14,110 nt of DNA, from the NCBI GenBank assembly GCA_027328825.1, contig DAHWTK010000041.1:1-14110 (forward strand). Reading direction: 5' to 3'. The DNA comes from Nitrospirota bacterium (lineage in GTDB: Bacteria; Nitrospirota; JACRHJ01). The notes beneath the pieces are model-generated. The model was not told the DNA's origin and did not search any database. It saw only the letters and a program-made list of their open reading frames with translations. Position 1 is the first letter of the stretch; each line of letters starts with the position of its first letter. Positions 6,211 to 13,078 of the stretch are shown here, piece by piece. Made by a program: the position numbers and the translations under genes.

Positions 6211-6752
6211 CAGGCCGCGGCCTTTCTCTCCTGTCCAGCAAGCTCCCGGACGACCTTCAGCGCGGCGTCGAAGTCGGGGAATTCACCCACATCCCGGACG
6301 TATTCCGCATGCCTTATCACGTTATTTTTGTCCACCACGAACACCGCTCTCTGAAGGAGCCTCAGGTCCTTTATAAGCACACCCCAGTTCTCCCCGAACG
6401 AGGCGTTCCTGTAGTCGGATATTATCGTAAGGCCGCGCGCGTCCTCGTCGTCCAGGAAGCGTTTCTGGGCGAAAGGGAGGTCCATGCTGACTACAAGCCA
6501 GGCCACTTCCGGGTTGTCCAGCTTCTCGGCCTCGTCGTTGAATCGCAGGGCCTCCTTGCTGCATACGGTCGTATCTATCGAAGGGACGGAGGCGATGAGC
6601 CTGATTTTGCCCCTGGTCTTGTCGAGGTTATAATCGTTCAGCTTTGTGTCCACGCAGGTAAACTGCGGCGCCCTGTCGCCGTTTTTCAGTTCCGGGCCGA
6701 GCACGGTCAGGGTCTGGCCCTTCATCATGGCGACGCCTTTTCTCTCCATCAT
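6210..6752 (-). CDS. tpx: Thiol peroxidase (Tpx-type peroxiredoxin) lacking the usual resolving cysteine
   Basis: 180 residues, thioredoxin-fold peroxiredoxin. Family marks are GDRAPQFT near 25-32, the peroxidatic site PSIDTTVC with C64 at 57-64 followed by LRFNDEA, and MDLPFAQKRF at 90-99. In E. coli Tpx the corresponding segment is LPFAQSRFC, whose Cys-95 resolves the disulfide. Here that position is Leu-100, and the only other cysteine is C33 (QFTCVDTK). The enzyme therefore probably works as a 1-Cys type or uses C33 or an external thiol. It would reduce hydroperoxides in the cytoplasm. Start: ATG at 6750-6752 with GGAGG 7 nt upstream; further Met codons at residues 2, 9 and 10 are possible, and homologues usually begin near residue 10-13. 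Its own promoter may lie in the 95-nt gap after the methyltransferase gene. Confidence 0.9.
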   Translation of the reverse strand: MMERKGVAMMKGQTLTVLGPELKNGDRAPQFTCVDTKLNDYNLDKTRGKIRLIASVPSIDTTVCSKEALRFNDEAEKLDNPEVAWLVVSMDLPFAQKRFLDDEDARGLTIISDYRNASFGENWGVLIKDLRLLQRAVFVVDKNNVIRHAEYVRDVGEFPDFDAALKVVRELAGQERKAAA

Positions 6753-6802
6753 GGCGCTACCTCCAAATCATTGCTGAAATTTTATTATTTTCCGTTTACT
6801 TA

Positions 6803-6831
6803 AGGATAACACTCAGGCAGGCCTGGCGCAA
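6803..6831 (-). promoter_or_regulatory. Possible sigma70-type promoter for tpx
   Basis: Minus strand -35 TTGCGC (6826-6831), 17-bp spacer, -10 TATCCT (6803-6808), giving a start near 6796 and a leader of about 44 nt to the GGAGG-preceded ATG of tpx. Four of six consensus bases in each box, at ideal spacing. It may be a chance match. Confidence 0.3.
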
Positions 6832-6847
6832 GTCCGCCCACGGGGCT

Positions 6848-7579
6848 TTAGAAACCGTAAAACTCCCTCATTTCGGCGGTATATTCCTTTTCTTTTGCGT
6901 ATACAAAAAGCGGCGGGAGCGTCTTCAGGCCCGGAGCGCCGTCCTTAACGGCCTCTATGAGCACCATCCTTGCCTCGTCTTTTGTGTGCGAGTGGATAAA
7001 CCTCAGCCTCTTTGGCTCCAGGGAGTGCGCCTTCATAAGAGTAACCAACTCGCTCAAACGCTCAGGGTGGTAAACGACACAGAGCCTGCCCCGGTTCTTC
7101 AGCATAATCCGCGCGGTTTTTATTGCCTCTTCTATCCCGCCTTTAAGCTCGTGCCGGGCGGCGGCGCGCTCATCGCCGGGGCTTATCCTGCCGGTGCCGG
7201 GCTTCCGGAAGGGCGGGTTCATCACGCAAAGCTCGAAACTCCCCGCCGAAAATTTACCGGGAAGCTCCCGCAGGTCTGCATGAACGAAACTTACCCTGTC
7301 CGAGAGGTTATTCACCTCCGCGTTCCTTGCAGCCCGCCGGTAAAGCGATTCCTGTATCTCCACGCCGGTAACGCACGCTTTCGGATATTTCAGGGCCAGC
7401 AGGAGCGAGATGACACCGCTCCCGGCTCCAAGTTCGAGTATAGATTTGCAGGACTTAAGCGCCGGGAAATCGGCCAGAAGAAGGGCGTCGAGCGAGAACC
7501 GGTATCCGCTTTTGGCCTGGTAAATTTTTACTTCAAAATCGCGGATTTTTATGGAGTCGAGGGTTTCCACTATGTTCAC
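6848..7579 (-). CDS. TrmN6-like SAM-dependent N6-adenine tRNA methyltransferase
   Basis: 243 residues from the preferred GTG start at 7577-7579, which overlaps the priA stop as GTGA and has AGGGGA 5 nt upstream. A longer reading from an ATG-like codon at 7618 would add 13 unlikely residues inside priA. It is a Rossmann methyltransferase with ELGAGSG at 49-55 (SAM binding), GVEIQ about 72-76 (acidic residue for ribose), and NPPF at 121-124, the catalytic motif of N6-adenine and N5-glutamine methylases. The N-terminal YQAKSGYRFSLDALLLADF segment is typical of the YfiC/TrmN6 group, which in E. coli methylates A37 of tRNA1(Val). Substrate specificity is inferred. It is translationally coupled to priA. 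Confidence 0.85.
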   Translation of the reverse strand: MNIVETLDSIKIRDFEVKIYQAKSGYRFSLDALLLADFPALKSCKSILELGAGSGVISLLLALKYPKACVTGVEIQESLYRRAARNAEVNNLSDRVSFVHADLRELPGKFSAGSFELCVMNPPFRKPGTGRISPGDERAAARHELKGGIEEAIKTARIMLKNRGRLCVVYHPERLSELVTLMKAHSLEPKRLRFIHSHTKDEARMVLIEAVKDGAPGLKTLPPLFVYAKEKEYTAEMREFYGF

Positions 7580-9594
7580 ATCATCCCCTGCGGGTCCACG
7601 TCCACATCGACCCTGCAAGCGGGGGCGGCCTTATTCTGTTCGGCCAACTTAAGCCCCGCATCGAGGACTTCGTGGAGCTTCCTGTGGCTTTTTGAGCGCA
7701 GGGTTATGAAATACCTGTACTTCCCGCGCACGCGAAAAACAGGCGCCGGGGCCGGGCCCATTACATCCACGCCCATGCCCCGCGCCCCGTTTTTTAATAT
7801 TCCCGCGACCCCCGCTGCGCCATCCTGAGCCTTCTCCTGCTTGACGCCCTTTACCATAACTAGGGCGAGCCTTGAAAACGGCGGCAGGTTCAGCTCTTTC
7901 CTTAATATTATCTCTTCGTCGTAAAACGACCTGTAGTCATGCCGGGAGGCGCACTCGACGCTGTAATGCTCCGGCATGTATGTCTGGATTATGACCTCGC
8001 CGGGGATTTCTCCGCGCCCGGAGCGGCCCGCCACCTGCGTCAGAACCTGGAAAGTCCGCTCCGCCGCCCGGAAGTCCGGCTGGTTCAGGCCGTAATCCGC
8101 AAGCGTCACGCCGACAAGGCCGATGCCGGGGAGGTCGTGCCCCTTTGATACCATCTGCGTTCCCACGACTATCTTCGTCTCTCCGGAGGCAACGTCGTCC
8201 AGAAGCTTTACAAATCCGCCGCCCGGGGCGATACTGTCCCTGTCTATCCGGGAGGTCTTGAAATCAGGGAAGAGGCGCACAAGCTCCTTCTGGAGCTTCT
8301 CCGTTCCGCCTCCTATGTATTTTATCCTGTCCCCGCCGCACTTGGGGCAGACGGAGGGCGCGGGGTTGGCCGCTCCGCACCAGTGGCATCTGAGCTCTCG
8401 GGCCTTCTTGTGAAACGTCATCGGAACGGAACAGCTTGCGCATTTCGGGACTTCCCCGCAGTCCCGGCATATTATAAAGTCGGAATAGCCCCTTCTGTTC
8501 AGAAAGAACAATACCTGCTCCCCGTTTTCGAGCCGCGCCCTGGCCGCGTCCGTCAGCGGCTTCGTGAGCATACCGCCCAGCCCGGATGCCGCCCTGTCTT
8601 CCGGCAAGTCCTTAAGATCGACCAGCGACACCTTCGGCATAGGTCTGCCGGCGGCCCTGCCCGGAAGCTCAAGGAACGCATATTTCCCGGCGAGGGCATT
8701 ATAATAGCTCTCAAGGGAAGGGGTCGCGCTGCCGAGAATTACCGGACAGCCTTCTATCTTGGCGCGCATGACCGCCGCATCCCGCGCGTTATACCGAACG
8801 CCTTCTTCCTGCTTGTAAGAGGCGTCGTGTTCCTCGTCCACGACAATCATCCCGACGCGCATAAACGGCGCAAATACGGCTGAACGCGCGCCGACAGCTA
8901 CCAAAGCCTCCCCCTGCCGTATCCGCCGCCACTGCTGCCGCCTCTGTGAAGGGGTAAGGCCGCTATGGAGCACGGCCACACTGTCTCCAAACCGGGCCGA
9001 GAACCTCCGCACGAGCTGTGGCGTAAGGGATATCTCCGGCACAAGGACGATTGCGCCCTTCCCAGCCTCGACGACGGGCTTGATCGCCCTTAAATACACC
9101 TCCGTCTTGCCGCTACCTGTCGCGCCGTGCAGGAGAAACGGGACAAAATCGCCCGCCCCGGAGATTTTCCTGAGCGCATTTTCCTGCGGCGCGGTTAATA
9201 TAAGCCCACGTCCGTCCGCCGACCCTCCCGAAACAGGTTGACCTGCCTCGCGCACCGCTTTCCGGGGACGGGAAGGCATGTCTTCCTCCACCCCGGGGGC
9301 GACAGCCGCGGCCAGAACCATACCCAAAGGGGCCATATAATACTCCGAAATCCACCCGGCAAGCCTTAGCAGCCCTTCCGGCACAAGCGGCGCCGCATCC
9401 GGGAGGTCTGCTATTTCCTTGTAGTCGAAAGGCCCGTCACCGGATGAAAAACCGACTATAAAGCCCGTCCTGTTTCTTCCAGAAAAAGGGACTACGGCCC
9501 TCTGCCCGGGAAGCGCTCTCTCCCTCAGACGCTCCGGGACCTCGTAAGTGAATGTTTTCCTTGAGGCCAGGCCTATGGCTATCTCTGCATACAT
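7576..9594 (-). CDS. priA: PriA, primosomal replication-restart helicase
   Basis: 672 residues (E. coli 732). Layout: 3' DNA-binding domain at 1-100 (YEVPERLRERALPGQRAVVPF, then TGFIVGF), then the superfamily 2 helicase core with Walker A GATGSGKT at 157-164, VPEISLTPQL at 185-194, DEEH at 253-256, GSATPS at 288-293, the zinc-binding insertion with eight cysteines in pairs C376/C379, C385/C388, C403/C406 and C416/C419, and motif VI QVAGRSGRG at 520-528. All catalytic and zinc residues look intact. It unwinds stalled forks and loads the replicative helicase. ATG at 9592-9594; the ribosome binding site is weak (GGT). First gene of a run with the methyltransferase. Divergent from the HD-GYP sensor, with 264 nt between. 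Confidence 0.97.
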   Translation of the reverse strand: MYAEIAIGLASRKTFTYEVPERLRERALPGQRAVVPFSGRNRTGFIVGFSSGDGPFDYKEIADLPDAAPLVPEGLLRLAGWISEYYMAPLGMVLAAAVAPGVEEDMPSRPRKAVREAGQPVSGGSADGRGLILTAPQENALRKISGAGDFVPFLLHGATGSGKTEVYLRAIKPVVEAGKGAIVLVPEISLTPQLVRRFSARFGDSVAVLHSGLTPSQRRQQWRRIRQGEALVAVGARSAVFAPFMRVGMIVVDEEHDASYKQEEGVRYNARDAAVMRAKIEGCPVILGSATPSLESYYNALAGKYAFLELPGRAAGRPMPKVSLVDLKDLPEDRAASGLGGMLTKPLTDAARARLENGEQVLFFLNRRGYSDFIICRDCGEVPKCASCSVPMTFHKKARELRCHWCGAANPAPSVCPKCGGDRIKYIGGGTEKLQKELVRLFPDFKTSRIDRDSIAPGGGFVKLLDDVASGETKIVVGTQMVSKGHDLPGIGLVGVTLADYGLNQPDFRAAERTFQVLTQVAGRSGRGEIPGEVIIQTYMPEHYSVECASRHDYRSFYDEEIILRKELNLPPFSRLALVMVKGVKQEKAQDGAAGVAGILKNGARGMGVDVMGPAPAPVFRVRGKYRYFITLRSKSHRKLHEVLDAGLKLAEQNKAAPACRVDVDVDPQGMM

Positions 9595-9619
9595 GATTTT
9601 ACCGATTTGGCTTGATGAG

Positions 9620-9637
9620 CGTTTTCGAGCAAAAACG
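9620..9637. repeat. Small hairpin in the priA leader region
   Basis: CGTTTT (9620-9625) and AAAACG (9632-9637) form a perfect 6-bp inverted repeat around CGAGCA. It lies 26 nt upstream of the priA start. It may act in the priA leader or be part of a composite repeat with the larger palindrome next to it. Confidence 0.35.
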
Positions 9638-9643
9638 GCGTTT

Positions 9644-9691
9644 GAAAATGCGCATAAAATAATACCTGCGTATTATACTTTGCGCTATTTC
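9644..9691. repeat. 22-nt-arm imperfect palindrome in divergent intergenic region
   Basis: Left arm 9644-9665 and right arm 9670-9691 around the loop CTGC pair at 17 of 22 positions: GAAA/TTTC outermost, then GCGCA/TGCGC, then ATAATAC/GTATTAT at the tip, with two short internal mismatched patches. On the minus strand the right arm includes TATAAT (9672-9677), which could act as a -10 box for priA, though no -35 is seen at proper spacing. The form is like REP/BIME elements or a large operator. Confidence 0.45.
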
Positions 9692-9785
9692 AGACCACCC
9701 TGCCGCCAAGAGGTTTTCTAAATTTAAAAAAGTTTAATAGTTATATCGGGTTATGTCTTATCAATAAAAATAATCCCTTTAACAT

Positions 9786-9800
9786 TTCCAGGGCCTGGAA
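9786..9800. promoter_or_regulatory. Perfect palindrome TTCCAGG-G-CCTGGAA at the sigma54-like element
   Basis: A perfect 7-bp inverted repeat around a single G. It overlaps the GG (-24) part of the candidate sigma54 promoter for the sensor gene, so a protein bound here would compete with RNA polymerase. No other copy was noticed in the window. Confidence 0.3.
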
Positions 9801-9806
9801 CTTGCA
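9791..9806 (+). promoter_or_regulatory. Candidate sigma54 (-24/-12) promoter for the HD-GYP sensor
   Basis: GG at 9792-9793 and GC at 9804-9805 are separated by exactly 10 bases and the second lies in TTGCA, as in the sigma54 consensus TGGCACG-N4-TTGCW. The CACG part after GG is not well kept. A start near 9817 would give a leader of about 45 nt. AT-rich DNA at 9710-9780 just upstream is suitable for bending or activator sites. Confidence 0.35.
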
Positions 9807-9839
9807 TAAGCACCGGAGTGGCGGTATTTTGCCTGGATA

Positions 9840-9853
9840 GCTAATCTATTAGC
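9840..9853. repeat. Palindrome GCTAAT-CT-ATTAGC before the sensor start
   Basis: Perfect 6-bp inverted repeat with a 2-bp centre, ending 11 nt before the preferred ATG. In RNA the 2-nt loop is too tight for all six pairs. As DNA it could be an operator; as RNA it could affect ribosome access. Confidence 0.25.
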
Positions 9854-9864
9854 GCCTGGTGATT

Positions 9865-12255
9865 ATGAAGGAACTTATAAGCAAAATCAACAGCAATCTC
9901 AAAGCGAAAATAGTAATATTTGTCGCTGGTTCCATAATCCTTTTCCTCGCAGTATCCACGTTTAACAACATACGCACCGAACACCGCTTCTATACAAAAT
10001 CCGTCGAAAACAACCTCCGCCTGCTTTCCAGGACGATAGAATCGGGCCTTGTCGAGGACATGCTGCGCGGTGACCGGCAGGAGGTCCAGAACTCTCTGGA
10101 GCTGATAGGCAAGAACAAGGAAATACCAGACGTCAGGATTTTCGACGTCAACGGTATTATCCTCAGCTCTTCCAACCCCGATGAGATAGGCAAACCGGTA
10201 GACAGCGAAAACTACGCGAAATACAAAGAGGCCGTAAAGACCTTCGTCTTCAACAAGGACGGCCAGAACAAGCTCTTCCTGGTAAAACCCATCCTCAACC
10301 GTCCGGCTTGCTACGGTTGCCACAACAAGAACCAGCGCGTAAACGGCGTACTCGAGGTAAGCTATTCGCTCGTCGGGGCAGACGCCGCGATACACTCCCA
10401 TTTAAAGCAGCTTTTAATATCGGGAATCCTGCTATGCCTTGTCCTTGCGGTCGCGGTCTTTGTCGTGCTGGAGATACTCATAAACAGGCCGATAAAAAAA
10501 CTTAAAGCGGGGATGGAAAAAGCCGAGCAGGGCGAGAGCGTGGAACTGAATAACACCAGGAGCGACGAGCTTGGGCGCCTGCAGAGGAAGTTTGTGGATA
10601 TGCTCGGACGCATCCATGAGCTGAACCAGGAAAACAGCCGCAAGGAAAACGAGCTTGTACGAAACTTCGAAATATCCAACTCCCACGCGCGCCTGAAGAG
10701 CATGATGGAGGCGATGCCGGACGGAGTCTCCATACTCGACCGGGATATGATAATACAGGACATGAATCCCCGCAATATGGAGATATTCCCCGGCGTGCAG
10801 ACGGGAGACAGCTGCTACCGGAGCATCCACGGCAGGAGCAAGCCCTGCCCGCATTGCGGGGTTATCAAGGTCTTCGATGACGGCATGGTTCACGAGCATC
10901 AGTCCTCATTCTATCTTTCCGACGGGAAGGAGAGGATAGTCCAGAGCATCTCGGCGCCCATACGGGACATAAACGGCAACATAACCCATGCCATCGAAGT
11001 CGTCCGGGACATAACGGAAAAGATAAAGGCGGAAAAGGCGCGGTTCGAGACCGAGCAGAAACACAAGCACGAGCTTGAATCCATAAACCTCCAGCTGACG
11101 GCGCGGATCAAGGAAGTGGAGGAGGCGAATAACCAGATCGCCATGCTCATAAAAGACCTGGCGTACAAGAATTCGGAACTGGAGAAGGTAGTCGAGCGGC
11201 TCACCACGGTAAACCACATAGGCAATATCCTCAATTCCCTTGTGGACAAGGACAACGTCATCGAGGTAATAGTCAAAACCCTGGCCAGGACAATGAATGC
11301 GGAAATCTGCTCGCTAATGCTTATCAACGAGGGTTCGGACTACCTGGAGGTAGCGTATTCCGTCGGGCTGGAAGAAGGCGTAAGGCTCCGCAAGGTGAAA
11401 ATAGGCGAGGGCATATCGGGATATGTCGCCAAGGAAGAAAAACCTCTGCTGGTCACGAACATAGAATCCGATCCGCGTTTCAACCAGCCGAACGACATCC
11501 AGTATTCCACTACGTCTCTTGTTGCCGCGCCGCTTTTTGTCAAGGGCAAAATCATAGGCGTCCTGAACATCAACAACAAGCATACCGGCGAGCCTTTTAC
11601 CCAGGACGACTTGAGCCTCCTCACAACCGTGGCGGGCCAGGCCGCGATAGCCGTGGAGAACTCAAACCTTTACAAGGACATCCGGTCGAGCTACTTCAAT
11701 ACCGTCCGCGCCCTTGTAAACGCGCTCGAAGCCAAGGACAAGTATTCAAAGGGCCATTCCGAGCGCGTGACGCTCCTTGCCATGATGATAGCCGAGGAAA
11801 TGGGGCTTCCCGATGACCGCAAACAGGCCCTCCAACATGCGGGCGTCCTGCACGACATAGGCAAGATAGGCATAGCCGCGAATATCCTCAACAAGGCGGG
11901 CAAGCTCTCCAGCGAGGAATACGCCCAGATAAAGGACCATCCTGCAATAGGCGAAAAAATACTCGACCCCATAAACTTCCTGAAAGACGTCAAAGTCATA
12001 GTTGGCCAGCACCACGAGCGCTACGACGGCAAGGGATACCCGCACCAGAAAAGCGGCAGCGAACTCTCGCTGGAAGCCCGCATACTGGCCGTGGCCGACA
12101 CCTTCGATGCCCTCACTTCAGACAGGCCGTACAGGAAAGCGCTTCCGTTCGACGAGGCCGTGGCCGAAATAAAGCGCTGTTCCGCCAGCCAGTTCGACCC
12201 TGAAGTCGTGAGCATGTTCCTGAAAACCATCGGCGTATCGGAGTCTGTCCATTAA
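9865..12255 (+). CDS. Membrane sensor with periplasmic c-type heme, HAMP-PAS-GAF and HD-GYP c-di-GMP phosphodiesterase
   Basis: 796 residues from the ATG at 9865, chosen for the GGTGAT ribosome-binding match just ahead; an in-frame GTG at 9859 adds two residues. Order: TM helix 15-34; periplasmic sensor about 35-182 with a single heme-c motif CYGCH at 149-153; TM helix 183-204; HAMP 205-258; PAS about 273-386 carrying C317, C328 and C331 (CYRSIHG...PCPHC); coiled coil 387-446; GAF 448-601; HD-GYP 610-793 with H631, the H663-D664 pair (HDIGK), HHE at 716-718 and DGKGYP ending at 726. HD-GYP proteins with these residues hydrolyse cyclic di-GMP. Heme-c periplasmic sensor domains are known in Geobacter chemoreceptors GSU0935 and GSU0582, so this protein likely reads redox state, gas or metal conditions and lowers c-di-GMP. 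The signal is inferred. It stands alone behind a possible sigma54 promoter. Confidence 0.93.
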   Translation: MKELISKINSNLKAKIVIFVAGSIILFLAVSTFNNIRTEHRFYTKSVENNLRLLSRTIESGLVEDMLRGDRQEVQNSLELIGKNKEIPDVRIFDVNGIILSSSNPDEIGKPVDSENYAKYKEAVKTFVFNKDGQNKLFLVKPILNRPACYGCHNKNQRVNGVLEVSYSLVGADAAIHSHLKQLLISGILLCLVLAVAVFVVLEILINRPIKKLKAGMEKAEQGESVELNNTRSDELGRLQRKFVDMLGRIHELNQENSRKENELVRNFEISNSHARLKSMMEAMPDGVSILDRDMIIQDMNPRNMEIFPGVQTGDSCYRSIHGRSKPCPHCGVIKVFDDGMVHEHQSSFYLSDGKERIVQSISAPIRDINGNITHAIEVVRDITEKIKAEKARFETEQKHKHELESINLQLTARIKEVEEANNQIAMLIKDLAYKNSELEKVVERLTTVNHIGNILNSLVDKDNVIEVIVKTLARTMNAEICSLMLINEGSDYLEVAYSVGLEEGVRLRKVKIGEGISGYVAKEEKPLLVTNIESDPRFNQPNDIQYSTTSLVAAPLFVKGKIIGVLNINNKHTGEPFTQDDLSLLTTVAGQAAIAVENSNLYKDIRSSYFNTVRALVNALEAKDKYSKGHSERVTLLAMMIAEEMGLPDDRKQALQHAGVLHDIGKIGIAANILNKAGKLSSEEYAQIKDHPAIGEKILDPINFLKDVKVIVGQHHERYDGKGYPHQKSGSELSLEARILAVADTFDALTSDRPYRKALPFDEAVAEIKRCSASQFDPEVVSMFLKTIGVSESVH

Positions 12256-12302
12256 AAACTTATTGAAATCGACGCCAGATTGTGCGTTAATTATTCCCTG
12301 AA

Positions 12303-12755
12303 ATGGACAACCGCCGCATAATCGAGTCGTTTAGCAGATACTGCCGCAGATGCGAGGGCAGGTGCTGTCACGGAATAATGGTCGGACTTTTCGACTGGGA
12401 GCTTCCCCGGACGGAGGGGCACCCACTCCCGTCTTCTCCCAAAAAAGGCGTCCTGAATATCACGTTCGAAAAAGACTGCCTCTTCCTTAAAGACCGCAGG
12501 TGCTCCCTGCCGTCGGACGACAGGCTCCTCGACTGCCTCAGCTACCCCGTATATCCGAGGATAGAAAACGGCTGTATCACGGGACTGCTCATCCACAAGG
12601 GATGCCCCTACCATGAAGAAATTTCCGGTGATGCGGAACTGACAGGCATGGTAAGGCGGATGTGGGAGGAAAATCTGGGCAGGCTTAAGCCGGAGCAGGT
12701 GGCCGAATTTTTCACAGGGGAGTTCTGGGCCGGGGAAATGTTGATGGAAATCTGA
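12303..12755 (+). CDS. YkgJ-like cysteine-cluster protein (putative metal-binding)
   Basis: 150 residues. The N-terminal CRRCEGRCC (C14, C17, C21, C22) and the later CLFLKDRRCSL (C59, C67) and LLDCLSYPVYPR (C78) match the order of the YkgJ family 'putative zinc- or iron-chelating' domain (CxxCxxxCC, C-F-x6-C, R-x3-C-x2-YP). Two further cysteines, C91 and C101 (GCPYHEE), add possible ligands. The C-terminal third is helical and acidic. It is probably cytoplasmic; no signal peptide or TM is seen. The family has no firm biochemical role; metal or Fe-S binding is inferred from the cysteines. ATG at 12303 has no clear ribosome binding site. It follows the sensor gene by 47 nt and may be cotranscribed with it. 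Confidence 0.85.
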   Translation: MDNRRIIESFSRYCRRCEGRCCHGIMVGLFDWELPRTEGHPLPSSPKKGVLNITFEKDCLFLKDRRCSLPSDDRLLDCLSYPVYPRIENGCITGLLIHKGCPYHEEISGDAELTGMVRRMWEENLGRLKPEQVAEFFTGEFWAGEMLMEI

Positions 12756-12773
12756 GCAATTTTCCTGACATGG

Positions 12774-13022
12774 GTGTATAATTATGGTATGCAGAGCCGT
12801 ATGATAACCATGATTACGCCCGCCCAGAGGGCGAAAATCCGTGAGCTTGAGGAATACCTGGGCTGGACACAGACGCCGGGAAGGTTACGGGGTTTTATAC
12901 TGCGCAGGATCGGCACGGAGCGCATCCTGACCTCTGAACAGGCGAAAAGGGTTATCGAGGGCCTTACGGAGCTTGCGCAGGAAAAGGAGGTCCCTCCGGA
13001 AAAGGGGCAGGGGCAGGGGTAA
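12774..13022 (+). CDS. Small GemA/DUF1018-like protein
   Basis: 82 residues from a GTG at 12774; internal ATG codons at 12789, 12801 and 12810 are credible alternative starts, and the conserved region begins with MITPAQR at the last. The core ITPAQRAKIRELEEYLGW...LRGFILRRIG...LTSEQAKRVIEGLTEL has the helical pattern of the phage GemA/Gp16 (DUF1018) family, in which 'LTPAQ..KI' and a C-terminal 'LT..EA..VI..L' are typical. The tail is charged and Gln/Gly-rich. No phage genes flank it. A perfect TATAAT at 12777-12782 lies upstream of the inner starts but has no matching -35. It is 18 nt after the cysteine-cluster gene and convergent with the cytochrome. It is probably a real gene; function unknown. 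Confidence 0.6.
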   Translation: MYNYGMQSRMITMITPAQRAKIRELEEYLGWTQTPGRLRGFILRRIGTERILTSEQAKRVIEGLTELAQEKEVPPEKGQGQG

Positions 13023-13078
13023 AAGAGGGCGATTACGACACACCTTTTATAATACGGCTTCATGCCCGCGCCGGTAAC

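Noticed and set aside
7580..7618. Upstream extension of the methyltransferase to 7618
   Set aside because: It lies entirely within the end of priA, gives a non-conserved MQGRCGRGPAGDD leader and lacks the good ribosome binding site present before the GTG at 7579.
12765..12782. CTGACA and TATAAT near the start of the GemA-like gene as a promoter
   Set aside because: The spacing between the boxes is only 6 bp, too short for sigma70.
13023..13078. Possible bidirectional terminator between the GemA-like gene and the cytochrome
   Set aside because: Only weak GC pairing and no clear stem plus T-run on either strand.
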